From contig CASFZG010000001.1 in assembly GCA_949299135.1 (NCBI GenBank), positions 1 to 64,000 of the forward strand: a stretch of DNA of 64,000 nucleotides, given 5' to 3'. Below are positions 45,787 to 55,079 of the stretch, in pieces. This DNA is from an uncultured Phascolarctobacterium sp. (lineage in GTDB: Bacteria; Bacillota; Negativicutes; Acidaminococcales; Acidaminococcaceae). Every line of letters begins with the position of its first letter. Position 1 is the stretch's first letter. The translations under genes were made by a program, and so were the position numbers. Under the pieces are notes generated by a model. That model was not told the DNA's origin. It worked only from the letters and a program-made list of their open reading frames with translations, and ran no database searches.

Positions 45787-47037
45787 ATGGAAAAAAGAAT
45801 CATCCAAGTTGAAGAACGCCCTCCCCTTGCGCTGAACATCCCGCTCAGTATCCAGCATCTGTTTGCAATGTTCGGCTCTACGGTGCTCGTTCCGTTTTTG
45901 TTTAACGTAAGCCCGACGACCTGCCTGTTTATGAACGGTATCGGCACGCTGCTGTATCTGTTCATCACCAAAGGGCGCATCCCGTCGTACCTCGGCTCCA
46001 GCTTCGCGTTCATCTCGCCGGTGCTGGCCATTATGGCAACCAGCAGCTACCACGACGCGCAGTCCGGCTTTATCGTGTTCGGCATTATCTTTATTTTGTT
46101 TTCCGCACTTATTAAAGCCACCGGCACGGGCTGGATTGACGTTATCTTCCCGCCTGCGTGCATGGGCGCCATTATCGCCGTTATCGGCCTTGAGCTTGCG
46201 CCGACCGCTGCCGGCATGGCAGGTTTGACGGGCGAAAACATCAACCCCGACCACATTATTGTTTCCATGTTTACGCTTGCCGTAGCAATTATCGGCTCGG
46301 TTGCCTTCCGCGGCTTCCTCGGCATCATTCCGGTGCTGTTCGCCGTTATCTGCGGCTATATAATGGCGCTGTTTATGGGCCTTGTCGATTTAACGCCCGT
46401 CATCAACGCGCCCTGGTTCCAGATTCCGCACTTCTACAGCCCGGTATTCAATCTGGACGCCATCTTAATCATCGCGCCTGCGGCGCTGGTTGTACTGGCT
46501 GAACACATCGGCCATTTGGTTGTAACCGGCAACATTGTTGAGCGCGACCTGATTAAAGACCCGGGGCTGTCCCGCTCGCTGTTTGCGGACGGCTGCTCCA
46601 ACATTCTGTCCGGCTTCTTCGGCGCAACGCCTAACACCACTTACGGTGAAAACATCGGCGTTATGGCCATCACCAAAGTTTACAGCGTGTGGGTTATCGG
46701 CGGCGCGGCAGTACTTGCCATTCTGCTCAGCTTCATCGGCAAGCTGTCCGAACTCATCCACAGCATCCCCGTGCCGGTAATGGGCGGCGTGTGCATCCTG
46801 CTGTTCGGCGTTATCGCTGCCAGCGGCCTGCGCGTACTGGTTGAAAGCAAGGTTGATTACAGCAAATCCTCTAACCTTGTTATGACCGCCGTTATCATGA
46901 TTATCGGCCTGTCCGGCGCAAAACTTACCTTCGGCACCATCAGCGTGCAGGGCATGGTTCTGGCAACGCTCGTCGCCATCGTGCTCAGCGTAACCTTCAA
47001 AATCCTCGACCGCCTCGGATTTTTGAACCACATCTAA
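45787..47037 (+). CDS. uraA: Uracil permease, NCS2 family
   Basis: It has 416 residues and about 14 membrane segments. Family motifs are GSTVLVPFL near the N-terminus, the substrate-site Glu in VVLAEHIGHL and the GATPNTTYGENIGVMAITKVYS stretch. ATG 45787 is eight nt after GAGG; ATG 45781 is too close. Takes up uracil with protons. Confidence 0.93.
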   Translation: MEKRIIQVEERPPLALNIPLSIQHLFAMFGSTVLVPFLFNVSPTTCLFMNGIGTLLYLFITKGRIPSYLGSSFAFISPVLAIMATSSYHDAQSGFIVFGIIFILFSALIKATGTGWIDVIFPPACMGAIIAVIGLELAPTAAGMAGLTGENINPDHIIVSMFTLAVAIIGSVAFRGFLGIIPVLFAVICGYIMALFMGLVDLTPVINAPWFQIPHFYSPVFNLDAILIIAPAALVVLAEHIGHLVVTGNIVERDLIKDPGLSRSLFADGCSNILSGFFGATPNTTYGENIGVMAITKVYSVWVIGGAAVLAILLSFIGKLSELIHSIPVPVMGGVCILLFGVIAASGLRVLVESKVDYSKSSNLVMTAVIMIIGLSGAKLTFGTISVQGMVLATLVAIVLSVTFKILDRLGFLNHI

Positions 47038-47045
47038 AAAACTAA

Positions 47046-47086
47046 AAGCAGGTTAACTTTTCGGTTAGCCTGCTTTTTTTATGCGT
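47046..47086 (+). terminator. Terminator of uraA
   Basis: AGCAGGTTAAC, TTTTC loop, GGTTAGCCTGCT, then TTTTTTT. Confidence 0.85.
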
Positions 47087-47141
47087 GCGTATTGTTTTTA
47101 TCCCGCTTGGGCGGATATAATTATAATAAGGAGGCGGTTTT

Positions 47142-47657
47142 ATGGTTAACGAAACTTTAAAGGATTACAGCAAGGAACAGCTGATTGAACTGATAGAAAA
47201 CTACTGCAAAAACTGGCTGGCGATGGACGGCGTGTGGTTTCAGTCCGTAGAACAAAAATACGGCATGGACGAAGCCATGGAGCACGACTGCGCCATTTGG
47301 GAGAAGTTTACCGTTATCGAAGCCAAACGTATTAAAGCTTTTTTGAACCTGCCGGATAACGCCGGTATCGAAGGCCTGAAGCAGGCGTTAAAGCTGCGTT
47401 TGTACGCCAACATCAACCGTGATGTGATTATTGTTGATGGCAATACGCTGACCTACCGCACTACGGAATGCCGCGTGCAGCACGCCCGCACAAGCAAGGG
47501 CATGGAACTGCACCCGTGCAAAAGCGTGGGCATTATTGAATACGGCCTGTTTGCCAAAACGATTGACAGCCGCTTTACCTGCGAATGCGTAAGCTGCTAC
47601 CCCGATATTACCGACAGCACCTGCCACTGCGCGTGGAAGTTTACTCTTGCGGATTAG
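47142..47657 (+). CDS. DUF6125-like cytosolic protein
   Basis: It has 171 residues from ATG after AAGGAGG. The pattern WLAMDGVWFQSVEQKYGMDEAM..D..IWEKFTVIEA..IKAFL, followed by CRVQHART.KGMELHPCKSVGIIEY..FA and a Cys-rich end (CECVSCYPD..CHCAW), fits a family I recall as DUF6125. The Cys/His residues could form a metal or cofactor site. Function unknown. Its last 17 nt overlap the end of the convergent gene. Confidence 0.75.
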   Translation: MVNETLKDYSKEQLIELIENYCKNWLAMDGVWFQSVEQKYGMDEAMEHDCAIWEKFTVIEAKRIKAFLNLPDNAGIEGLKQALKLRLYANINRDVIIVDGNTLTYRTTECRVQHARTSKGMELHPCKSVGIIEYGLFAKTIDSRFTCECVSCYPDITDSTCHCAWKFTLAD

Positions 47658-48417
47658 ACGGCGTTTTTTCCGCGCCGCTTTCCGTAAATTTATATTCCGT
47701 TTTTTCTTCAAGCGTCGTTACTGCGCCGCCCGTTTTCCACGGTGCGGCCTTTTTTATTGTGCCTGCGGTTACGTTGCCGGCTTCGTCAAAATACACGCAG
47801 GTTTCCTTTTTAAACTCCACAAAACCGGCGTTGGTGTTGTCCGCCATGTTCTGCTGCCAAAAGGCCGGGCGCAGCGCCGTATCCTCCGCCAGCATGCCTG
47901 TTTTAACGGCGCCGCTGTCGTAAAACTCCAGAATGCTGCTGTCATCAAAAGTTACAAAGCCGTACTGCCCGTCGCCCAGCGCAATGGTCGCCTTGCCCGC
48001 AACCGTGCCGCTTAAAACCGTGCCCTGCGTGCTGAACGTAACGGCGGTGTTATCCTTGTAACGCAAATGCCCGTAGCTTGAAAGCGCAATATTGTACACA
48101 CCGCCCGGCCAGTAGCGGTGGTGGCGCGGAAACCATCCCCCGCCCGTGTAGGCAGAAACAAAATAATGGTCGTTAATAATGCGCTGCCATCCGTGTGGGC
48201 GCAGGTAAGTATCATCCGCCAGCGTTCCGCTGATAACCTCGCCGTTATCGTTTAAACGCACGGCAGTGTTCTTTTTAAACTTTATCGTTTCACCGACGCT
48301 CCACCCCTGCGGATGCAGCTCGGTGTTCTTATCCAGCGTGCGGCTCGTTGCGGCAAACACTGTGCCCGCTAACGCAAAACACAACAGCATAACAAATATA
48401 ATCAACCTTTTCAGCAT
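47641..48417 (-). CDS. Secreted repeat protein of unknown function
   Basis: It has 258 residues from ATG 48417, eight nt after AGAGG. Signal peptide MLKRLIIFVMLLCFALAGTVFA. The mature part carries about four repeats of the type (I/V)xFxxxxxVxFxxxGxVxxGTLxxxTxLRPxxWQ, similar to MORN-like or beta-meander repeats. Probably exported and bound at the cell surface. Tail-to-tail overlap of 17 nt with the gene at 47142. Confidence 0.75.
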   Translation of the reverse strand: MLKRLIIFVMLLCFALAGTVFAATSRTLDKNTELHPQGWSVGETIKFKKNTAVRLNDNGEVISGTLADDTYLRPHGWQRIINDHYFVSAYTGGGWFPRHHRYWPGGVYNIALSSYGHLRYKDNTAVTFSTQGTVLSGTVAGKATIALGDGQYGFVTFDDSSILEFYDSGAVKTGMLAEDTALRPAFWQQNMADNTNAGFVEFKKETCVYFDEAGNVTAGTIKKAAPWKTGGAVTTLEEKTEYKFTESGAEKTPSNPQE

Positions 48418-48500
48418 TATCATCACCTCTTGTTTTTATTGTACAATTTTGGAGATGAAAATGTTGTGAAAAAATTTTTAAAAATTTTAGCAAAAAGGGC

Positions 48501-48529
48501 TTGCAATTTAGATAAAATGCCGCTATAAT
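48501..48529 (+). promoter_or_regulatory. Promoter of the tRNA-Gln/Glu unit
   Basis: TTGCAA, 17 nt, TATAAT; 31 nt before tRNA-Gln. Confidence 0.8.
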
Positions 48530-48560
48530 ATATCTTGTGTTCAAGAGAACACAAAGTAAC

Positions 48561-48634
48561 TCCGGGATAGTGTAATGGTAGCACAAATGACTCTGGATCA
48601 TTTTGTCTGGGTTCGAGTCCTAGTCCCGGAGCCA
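48561..48634 (+). tRNA. tRNA-Gln (CUG)
   Basis: Acceptor TCCGGGA/TCCCGGA, anticodon loop CTCTGGA, encoded CCA. Reads CAG. Confidence 0.94.
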
Positions 48635-48643
48635 TTTTTTTAC

Positions 48644-48718
48644 GGCGCTATGGTCAAGAGGCTAAGACGTCGCCCTCTCAAGGCGAAATCACGGGTTCGA
48701 TTCCCGTTAGCGCTACCA
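48644..48718 (+). tRNA. tRNA-Glu (CUC)
   Basis: Acceptor GGCGCTA/TAGCGCT, anticodon loop CTCTCAA, encoded CCA. Reads GAG. Confidence 0.94.
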
Positions 48719-48726
48719 AATGGTTC

Positions 48727-48760
48727 TTAACTGCTTCGGCATGATGCCGGAGTTTTTTTA
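48727..48760 (+). terminator. Terminator of the tRNA unit
   Basis: AACT..CGGCA, TGA loop, TGCCG.AGTT followed by TTTTTT. Confidence 0.7.
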
Positions 48761-48796
48761 TTTTGCAAAACAAATCAAATGTTGCTTCAAATACAT

Positions 48797-48832
48797 CAAA
48801 AGCCCTGCGGTACATTGTACCACAGGGCTTTG
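48797..48832 (-). terminator. Terminator of the metal ATPase gene
   Basis: AAGCCCTGTGGTACA and TGTACCGCAGGGCTT form a near-perfect stem with a T tail on the minus strand. Confidence 0.85.
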
Positions 48833-48842
48833 TTTCTTGTTT

Positions 48843-51545
48843 TTACTTCTTTTCATACAAAATGCGGATGGAGTTTAAGACGCACAGCATGGCAACGCCG
48901 GTATCGGCAAACACTGCCGCCCACATGCTGGCATAGCCCATAAGGCCTGCCACCATAATTACGGCTTTAACACCCAGCGCGAAAATTACGTTCTGCCACG
49001 CAATTTTATTTGTACGGCGTGCAATGCCCAATGCCTGCGGAATGGCGTTCATTTCAGACTTCATAAATACAACGTCCGCTGCTTCCAGCGCTGCGTCCGC
49101 ACCGCTGCCCATAGCCGCGCCGACATCTGCGCCCGCCAGCACCGGCGCGTCGTTAATGCCGTCACCGACAAACATGACGCTGCCGTACTTACTGCGCAGG
49201 CGTCCAAGCTCGTTCAGCTTATCCTGCGGAAGCAGTTTGGCACGCACGTCATCGATGCCCGCAGCCGCAGCAACTGCATTGGCGCTTGCTTCAGCGTCGC
49301 CCGTCAGCATGGCAGTGGTCAGCCCCATGGCTTTAATGCGTTTAACAGCTTCCACAGCGTCAGCCTTAATGGTATCGGCAATAATCAGCTGCCCCAGGTA
49401 TTTGCCGTTTTGGGCAACCAGCACTTCCGTTCCGTAATCTGCGGTTTCGGCCTCGTTAAACTTCACGCCGCAGCGTTTTAAAAGTTTGCGGCTACCGCAA
49501 AGTACAGCGCCTGCTTCCGTTTGCGCGGCAATACCCTCGCCTGCCGTTTCTTCAAAGCTCTGCGGACGCTCAGGCTCCAGCCCGCGCTCTTTGGCGGCGT
49601 TAACAATGCTTACGGCAATCGGGTGTGCGCTGACAAGTTCCGCACCGGCAGCAGCTAAAAGTACGTCGTTTTCAGCCACGCCCTGCGCCGGCAGGATTTT
49701 CTGCACCACAAAATTGCCCTGCGTTACCGTGCCGGTCTTATCCATAACAACGGCGTGCACATTTTTCAGCGCCTCCATGGCACTGCCGCCCTTAAACAAA
49801 ATACCGTCGCGCGAGCCCGCCCCGATGCCGGAGAAGAACGCCAGCGGCACGCTGAGCACCAAAGCGCACGGACAGCTGATAACAAGGAAGGTCAGCGCCG
49901 TATAACCCCAGTGCTGCCAATCGCCGGTAATGTAGCCCGGCACCAGCGCCGTCAGCAGCGCCACCACAACAACAAACGGCGTATACACGCGTGCAAAACG
50001 GGTAATAAAACGGTCAATCTGCGGCTTGTTGGCAGCAGCGTTTTCCACGCTGTCCAGAATGCGCGTAACCATGGATTCCGCCAGCACCTTTTCCACACGG
50101 ATTTTAAGCATGCCGCTGGTGTTAATGCAGCCGCTGGTAATTTCGTCGCCGTAATGCTTGCTCACCGGCACCGGCTCGCCCGTCACCGGGGATGTATCAA
50201 CAAGGCTGTCGCCGTCTATAACCACGCCGTCCAGCGGGATTCTGTCGCCCGCACGCACCAGCAGGATATCGCCCACATGCGCATCCCCCGCAGGGATGAC
50301 TTTAACATCGTCGCCGACCAAAAGGTTGACGGTTTCAGGGCGCATATCCACGGCGTCCATAATCTGGCTGCGGCTTTTTTCCACCGCGCGGTGTTCAAAA
50401 TATTCGCCCACGCGGTAAAAGAACATAACACCGACAGCTTCTTCGTAAGCGGCAATGGCAAACGCACCGACGGTAGCAATCGTCATCAAAAAGTTTTCGT
50501 CAAAAACATTGCCGCGCAGCATGTTTTTAAGCGCTGTCAGCACAATGCGCCCGCCCAGCAGCACATAAGCCACACCCAAAACGTAAATGTGGTATGCTTC
50601 CGGCACAATGCCCAGCCATTCGGCAGCTATAAACAGCACGCCGCCGATGATGATTTCAGCAAGCGACAGTGTTTCCGAAGACACGCTCAAGCCACCGCTG
50701 CGTTTGCGCTCCTCCACATGCGCAGCCAGCACAGGCCCGCCGTCACGTTCTTTAACAACAACCTCGCTTTCAATACCGGCGCAGATTTTCTGCAATTCCG
50801 GCAGCAGGTCGCTTTCTGCTTTGGCAGTTACTTTAAGCTGTTTGGTCGCAAAAGTAATCGTTGCTTCTGTAACCTCCGGCAGGTTGTTAATGGCGCGTTC
50901 CATTTTAGCCGCACAGTTGGCGCAGCCAAGGTTCTGCAAAACATAAACTTTGGTTGCAAATTTAAACGGCCCTTCGCCCTCACGCGGCACTACTTCAACA
51001 TCACTTTCAATGCTTGCGCAGATTTCGCGGATAGCAGGCAGCACTGCGGCGTGGTCCTTCGCCGAAAGGCGCAGCTGCTTGGTAACATAGCTGATGCTGG
51101 CATACTGAACGCCCGGCAGCTCTTTGATAAGATGTTCCATTTTGGCGGCGCAGTTGGCACAGCCCAGATTTTTTAAAATGTACACCTTTTTTACGCAGTC
51201 GGCGTCAGGCATTTTGCAGGTGCAGTTTTCCAAACTTTCGCCGCACACGTCGCAGTATTCTTCATGCGGGTGGCAAATTTCGCACTGGCAGTCCGCCGGA
51301 TGCCCCGGCACATGGTGGTCATGCCCGTGATGATGGTCATGCCCGCATCCACATTCTTCTCCGTGTTCGTGGTGGTGTTCTTCACCACAGCCGCACGCGT
51401 CGTCGTGATTATGCTGATGCCCGTGGTCATGTCCGCAACCGCAGGCATCGCCGTGGCTGTGTGCGTGTTCATGACTATGGTTATGGTCATACCCGCAGCA
51501 GCAGCCGTCATGTTTATGTTCGTGCAGTACTTCCCTTACTGTCAT
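48843..51545 (-). CDS. Zn/Cd-type P1B ATPase with long His/Cys-rich N-terminus
   Basis: It has 900 residues from ATG 51545 (MTVREVLHEHKHDG), seven nt after AGGAGG. The first about 115 residues are dense in His and Cys (repeated CGCGHDHxH blocks). Two HMA domains follow, each with LGCANCAAKME. Then come the P-type core: TGEPVPVSK, SCPCALVLS in the transport helix, phosphorylation site DKTGT, HP in LVSAHPIAV and GDGINDAPVL. CPC plus the His-rich end suggest Zn2+/Cd2+/Pb2+ or Co2+ export. Two ArsR/SmtB-like operators lie upstream; no regulator gene is adjacent. Confidence 0.93.
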   Translation of the reverse strand: MTVREVLHEHKHDGCCCGYDHNHSHEHAHSHGDACGCGHDHGHQHNHDDACGCGEEHHHEHGEECGCGHDHHHGHDHHVPGHPADCQCEICHPHEEYCDVCGESLENCTCKMPDADCVKKVYILKNLGCANCAAKMEHLIKELPGVQYASISYVTKQLRLSAKDHAAVLPAIREICASIESDVEVVPREGEGPFKFATKVYVLQNLGCANCAAKMERAINNLPEVTEATITFATKQLKVTAKAESDLLPELQKICAGIESEVVVKERDGGPVLAAHVEERKRSGGLSVSSETLSLAEIIIGGVLFIAAEWLGIVPEAYHIYVLGVAYVLLGGRIVLTALKNMLRGNVFDENFLMTIATVGAFAIAAYEEAVGVMFFYRVGEYFEHRAVEKSRSQIMDAVDMRPETVNLLVGDDVKVIPAGDAHVGDILLVRAGDRIPLDGVVIDGDSLVDTSPVTGEPVPVSKHYGDEITSGCINTSGMLKIRVEKVLAESMVTRILDSVENAAANKPQIDRFITRFARVYTPFVVVVALLTALVPGYITGDWQHWGYTALTFLVISCPCALVLSVPLAFFSGIGAGSRDGILFKGGSAMEALKNVHAVVMDKTGTVTQGNFVVQKILPAQGVAENDVLLAAAGAELVSAHPIAVSIVNAAKERGLEPERPQSFEETAGEGIAAQTEAGAVLCGSRKLLKRCGVKFNEAETADYGTEVLVAQNGKYLGQLIIADTIKADAVEAVKRIKAMGLTTAMLTGDAEASANAVAAAAGIDDVRAKLLPQDKLNELGRLRSKYGSVMFVGDGINDAPVLAGADVGAAMGSGADAALEAADVVFMKSEMNAIPQALGIARRTNKIAWQNVIFALGVKAVIMVAGLMGYASMWAAVFADTGVAMLCVLNSIRILYEKK

Positions 51546-51565
51546 CGTTAAGCCTCCTTTTATAA

Positions 51566-51581
51566 ATGAGCAATCGTTCAT
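51566..51581. promoter_or_regulatory. ArsR/SmtB-like operator, leader copy
   Basis: ATGAGCAATCGTTCAT, an imperfect palindrome with ATGARC half-sites, just upstream of the ribosome site. Confidence 0.8.
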
Positions 51582-51625
51582 ATGTAACTTAAAAATATAT
51601 AGCCAAAGTTTCCTTTGACATTTTT

Positions 51626-51654
51626 AGTATAACATATGAGCAATCATTCATCAA
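51626..51654 (-). promoter_or_regulatory. Promoter of the metal ATPase with embedded operator
   Basis: TTGATG (51654-51649), 17 nt, TATACT (51631-51626). A second operator copy, ATGAGCAATCATTCAT (51636-51651), fills the spacer and the -35 edge, the usual place for metal-released repression. Confidence 0.82.
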
Positions 51655-51672
51655 TAGTTTTTTTAAAAAATT

Positions 51673-51705
51673 TTTACCCCAAAAGTTTTTCACCTTTGGG
51701 GTAAA
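51673..51705 (-). terminator. Terminator of the Nik/Dpp-type operon
   Basis: TTTACCCCAAAG, 8-nt loop, CTTTTGGGGTAAA, then TTTTTT on the minus strand. Confidence 0.85.
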
Positions 51706-51717
51706 CTCATCAATTTA

Positions 51718-52683
51718 TTATTTTACAATGTGGCACGCAACAAAATGCCCCGGTGCAACTTCTTTAAGCGCAGGTTTCTGCTCGCGGCAAATGTCCGTAC
51801 AAAATTCGCAGCGGCTGGCAAACGGGCAGCCCTGCGGCAAATCCAGCGGACTTGGCACTTCGCTCTCCAGCGGCTCAATGCGCTCGCCCGGTTTAAAATC
51901 AACCTTAAACACAGCCTTCAGCAGCGCTTTGGTGTACGGGTGCATGCCTTCGGTGCTTATCCTGCGCCCGCCGCCAATATATTCCACCACGTTGCCCAGA
52001 TACATAACGGCAACCTGATGGCACATCAAATCCACAAGCCCGATATCGTGGCAGATAAAAAGGTACGTTATCTCCTTTTCCTTCTGCAAACGCACCAACA
52101 GTTCGCATATTTTTTCCTGCACGGAAACGTCCAGCGCGCTCGTTGCCTCGTCACACACAACAATTTTCGGCTCCAGCGAAAGCGCACGTGCAATACCCAG
52201 ACGCTGACGCTGCCCGCCGCTCATGTTATGCGGGTAACGGTCCATAAATTCCACCGGCAGCTCCACCATTTGCAAAAGCTCTGCCGCCTTGGCGTCCACT
52301 TCGCTCTTTTTAATCAAACCAAAGTTTAAAAGCGGCTCCGTCACAATCTCCTTAACCTTCATTTTGGGATTAAACGCTGCCGCCGGGTCCTGAAACACCA
52401 TCTGTATTTTACGGCGGTTCTGGCGTGCTGCCTCGCCGCGCAGTTTTAAAATATCCTGCCCTTCAAAAATAACCTCGCCGCTTGTGACGGGATGTATTTG
52501 CAGAACAGTGCGCACCAGCGTGCTTTTTCCGCATCCCGATTCGCCGATAATGCCCAGCGTCTGCCCTGCGTAAGCCTTCAGGCTGATGTTGTCGCAGGCG
52601 GTTAAAAACCTACCGCCGTCAACTTCAAACTTTTTGGTTAAATTTTTAATTTCCAATACAACAGGGGGCTGATTAGCGGTCAT
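51718..52683 (-). CDS. Nickel/peptide-type ABC transporter ATPase (NikE/DppF-like)
   Basis: It has 321 residues. Walker A GESGCGKST, signature MSGGQRQRLGIARAL, Walker B IVVCDEATSALD, and the C-terminal oligopeptide-transporter extension with Cys (CPFASRCEFCTDIC..ACHIVK). It overlaps the partner ATPase gene by 11 nt. Last gene of the riboswitch-controlled operon. Confidence 0.92.
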   Translation of the reverse strand: MTANQPPVVLEIKNLTKKFEVDGGRFLTACDNISLKAYAGQTLGIIGESGCGKSTLVRTVLQIHPVTSGEVIFEGQDILKLRGEAARQNRRKIQMVFQDPAAAFNPKMKVKEIVTEPLLNFGLIKKSEVDAKAAELLQMVELPVEFMDRYPHNMSGGQRQRLGIARALSLEPKIVVCDEATSALDVSVQEKICELLVRLQKEKEITYLFICHDIGLVDLMCHQVAVMYLGNVVEYIGGGRRISTEGMHPYTKALLKAVFKVDFKPGERIEPLESEVPSPLDLPQGCPFASRCEFCTDICREQKPALKEVAPGHFVACHIVK

Positions 52684-53464
52684 AATATTTTACCTCCCCC
52701 ACTACCGGCACGGCTGCCAGCAATTCTTTGGTGTAAGCGTCCTGCGGGTCGCTGATAACCTCGCGTTTGCCGCTTTCCACCACGCGCCCGTTTTTCATAA
52801 CAACCAGTTTGTTGGATACATACGACGCCACACCCAAATTATGTGTAACCAGAATTACCGCCACGCCAAACTCGTTGCGGATATCGACAATCTGGCGGAT
52901 AATCTGCGCCTGCGTCGTTACGTCCAACGCGCTTGTAGGTTCATCTGCCAGAAGCAGCTTGGGGCGGAACACCATAGCCATGGCAATGCCCGCGCGCTGG
53001 CGCATGCCGCCCGAAAGCTCAAACGGATAGCTTTGCATAATGCTTTCCGGGTTCGGCAGGCGTACTTTGTTCAGCATGTCTTTCGCCATTTCTGCGGCTT
53101 CGTCCTTTGTTTTTTCCGGCGCATGCGTGCGGATATAATCAACAAACTGCTCGCCTATGCGGCGGATAGGGTTAATCATGTTGCCGCTGTCCTGAAAAAT
53201 CATCGACATCTCTCGCCCGCACAACAGCCGCCACTCTTTCGGCGTATTTTTCAGCATATCACGCCCTTCAAAAATTATGCTGCCGCCGCTTACACGCCCG
53301 CGTCCCGGCAGGCAGCCCATAATGGCACGGATAACCGTGGTTTTGCCGCTGCCGGATTCGCCTACAATCGACATGATTTCGCCGGTATTCAGTTCCAAAT
53401 TCACACCACTTACGGTCAGCTTATCGCCGTAGCTGATGTTTAAATCCTTAACTTCCAGAAGCAT
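52673..53464 (-). CDS. Nickel/peptide-type ABC transporter ATPase (NikD/DppD-like)
   Basis: It has 263 residues. Walker [10 protein letters not shown], signature [15 protein letters not shown], Walker [13 protein letters not shown]. It lacks the long C-terminal extension of typical OppD, as NikD does. Ten nt after the receptor gene. Confidence 0.92.
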   Translation of the reverse strand: MLLEVKDLNISYGDKLTVSGVNLELNTGEIMSIVGESGSGKTTVIRAIMGCLPGRGRVSGGSIIFEGRDMLKNTPKEWRLLCGREMSMIFQDSGNMINPIRRIGEQFVDYIRTHAPEKTKDEAAEMAKDMLNKVRLPNPESIMQSYPFELSGGMRQRAGIAMAMVFRPKLLLADEPTSALDVTTQAQIIRQIVDIRNEFGVAVILVTHNLGVASYVSNKLVVMKNGRVVESGKREVISDPQDAYTKELLAAVPVVGEVKYYDR

Positions 53465-53474
53465 TGCTTACTCC

Positions 53475-55055
53475 TTATTTGGCAGGTTTAACGTCCTTTG
53501 TCAGCCAGTAATAATCGCACGGCATAATTTTGGCGTTAGCCACTGCCTTACTGCTTATCATGTTGGTTTCCGGGTAGCCGAACACCAGCGAAGCAGCATC
53601 CTCCATAATAATCTTCTGCATATCAATAATCAGCGCACGGCGTTTGGCAGGGTCAAATTCCATTGCCAGCCTGTCGCTTAACGCGTCAAACGCAGGGTTG
53701 CTGTAACCGCTGCCGTTCTGCGGATTGCTGCCGTTAACATTAGTTTTAAGATACTGGTTGATAAATACCTCCGGGTCGCCCGCCGCAAGCGTTAAAATGT
53801 TGGAAATCAACAGGTCATATTCGCCGCGCGTGCCGATACCGTCCAGCACGTTGTAATCCACGTTTTTAAGGTTTATTTTAATGCCAGCCTTCTTGGCGTC
53901 AGCCTGAGTTGCTTCGGCAAACAACGGCAACTCGGCACGTCCGCTGTAAAAGATAAAGTCCAGCTCAAGGTTCTTGCCGTCCTTATCCACATAGCCGTCA
54001 TTATTGGTGTCCTTCCAGCCGGCTTCCGCCAGAAGCTGTTTAGCGCGCTCCACATCGTACTGGTTTTTATCCAGCGCCTTAATTTCATCAAAGCCGTAAT
54101 CTACGGAAGGCGGCAGATACGGGCCGCCCGGCACAAATGTATCTTTAAGCAGCACCTTGCAGTAGGTTTCGCGGTCCAGCGAGCTTAAAAGTGCTTCGCG
54201 CAGACGTTTGTCAGCCATCGGCTTGCCGTCTGCCACGTTAATGCGCGCTAAAACGTCACGCAGGGACGCAATGGTGCTGATGTTGAATTTATCCTTATCC
54301 TCAAAAAGCTGCAAATCGCCCGGCGCGATATTGACAGCCATGTCAATTTCGCCGCTCTGCAAAGCCATGGCGCGGGTGTTCGGGTCGTCGATAGTCGGAA
54401 TTTCCACATGTTTATAAGGCACTTCGCCGTCCCAGTATTTTGGGTTAGCGTCCATAACCGCTTTGGCCTTGCTGTATTCCTTAACAACATACGGGCCGGT
54501 GCAGATAGGACCTTGTGACGCATAGTCGCGGTCAGTCACGCTGGTATCAACAATAATGAACAGCGGGTCGCCCAGCATGCCCGGCAGAGTTGCTACCGGC
54601 GTTTGGGTTTTAATCATTACGTTCTGCCCGTCGGCGGTGATGCTTGCAGGCTCAAACATGGCATGCGCGCGTGCAGCCTTTTCAAAAGTACGTTCAATGG
54701 ATTTTTTAACAGCTTCGCCCGTTACTTTGTTGCCGTTGCTGAACACGGCTTTATCGTTAATTTTAAAAGTCCATGTCAGTTTATCGTCGCTGACGCTCCA
54801 GCTTTCTGCCAGCCAGGGCACGGCGTTCATCTTCTCGTCAAACTTTACAAGGCACTCGCCAAGGCCGTAACGCATTACCACCCAGCCAAAATAATTATCG
54901 GTCGGTTCAAGGCTGTCGGCAAAATTGGTAACACCAAATTTTAATGTGTCGCCGCTTGCCGCCGCGCTTTTATCGTCGCCGCCGCAGCCTGCCGCCGCAA
55001 ACGCCAAAAGCCCCATCATTGCCAGTGCCGCCGTAAGTTTAGCCGCTTTATTCAT
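53475..55055 (-). CDS. Nickel/peptide-type solute-binding lipoprotein (family 5)
   Basis: It has 526 residues: lipoprotein signal (..GLLAFAAAGCGG) and an SBP family 5 fold: GLGECLVKFDEKMNAVPWLAESWSVSDDKLTWTFKI near the N-terminus and RLREALLSSLDRETYC mid-protein. Family members bind peptides, nickel-chelates or heme. The cobalamin riboswitch ahead of the operon argues for cobalt, nickel-type metal chelate or a corrinoid precursor; the ligand cannot be read directly. Confidence 0.88.
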   Translation of the reverse strand: MNKAAKLTAALAMMGLLAFAAAGCGGDDKSAAASGDTLKFGVTNFADSLEPTDNYFGWVVMRYGLGECLVKFDEKMNAVPWLAESWSVSDDKLTWTFKINDKAVFSNGNKVTGEAVKKSIERTFEKAARAHAMFEPASITADGQNVMIKTQTPVATLPGMLGDPLFIIVDTSVTDRDYASQGPICTGPYVVKEYSKAKAVMDANPKYWDGEVPYKHVEIPTIDDPNTRAMALQSGEIDMAVNIAPGDLQLFEDKDKFNISTIASLRDVLARINVADGKPMADKRLREALLSSLDRETYCKVLLKDTFVPGGPYLPPSVDYGFDEIKALDKNQYDVERAKQLLAEAGWKDTNNDGYVDKDGKNLELDFIFYSGRAELPLFAEATQADAKKAGIKINLKNVDYNVLDGIGTRGEYDLLISNILTLAAGDPEVFINQYLKTNVNGSNPQNGSGYSNPAFDALSDRLAMEFDPAKRRALIIDMQKIIMEDAASLVFGYPETNMISSKAVANAKIMPCDYYWLTKDVKPAK

Positions 55056-55079
55056 AAATCCATCTTCCTCTCTAAAACC

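Noticed and set aside
49755-51176. 473-residue open frame antisense to the metal ATPase
   Set aside because: Shadow of an ATPase with clear motifs on the other strand.
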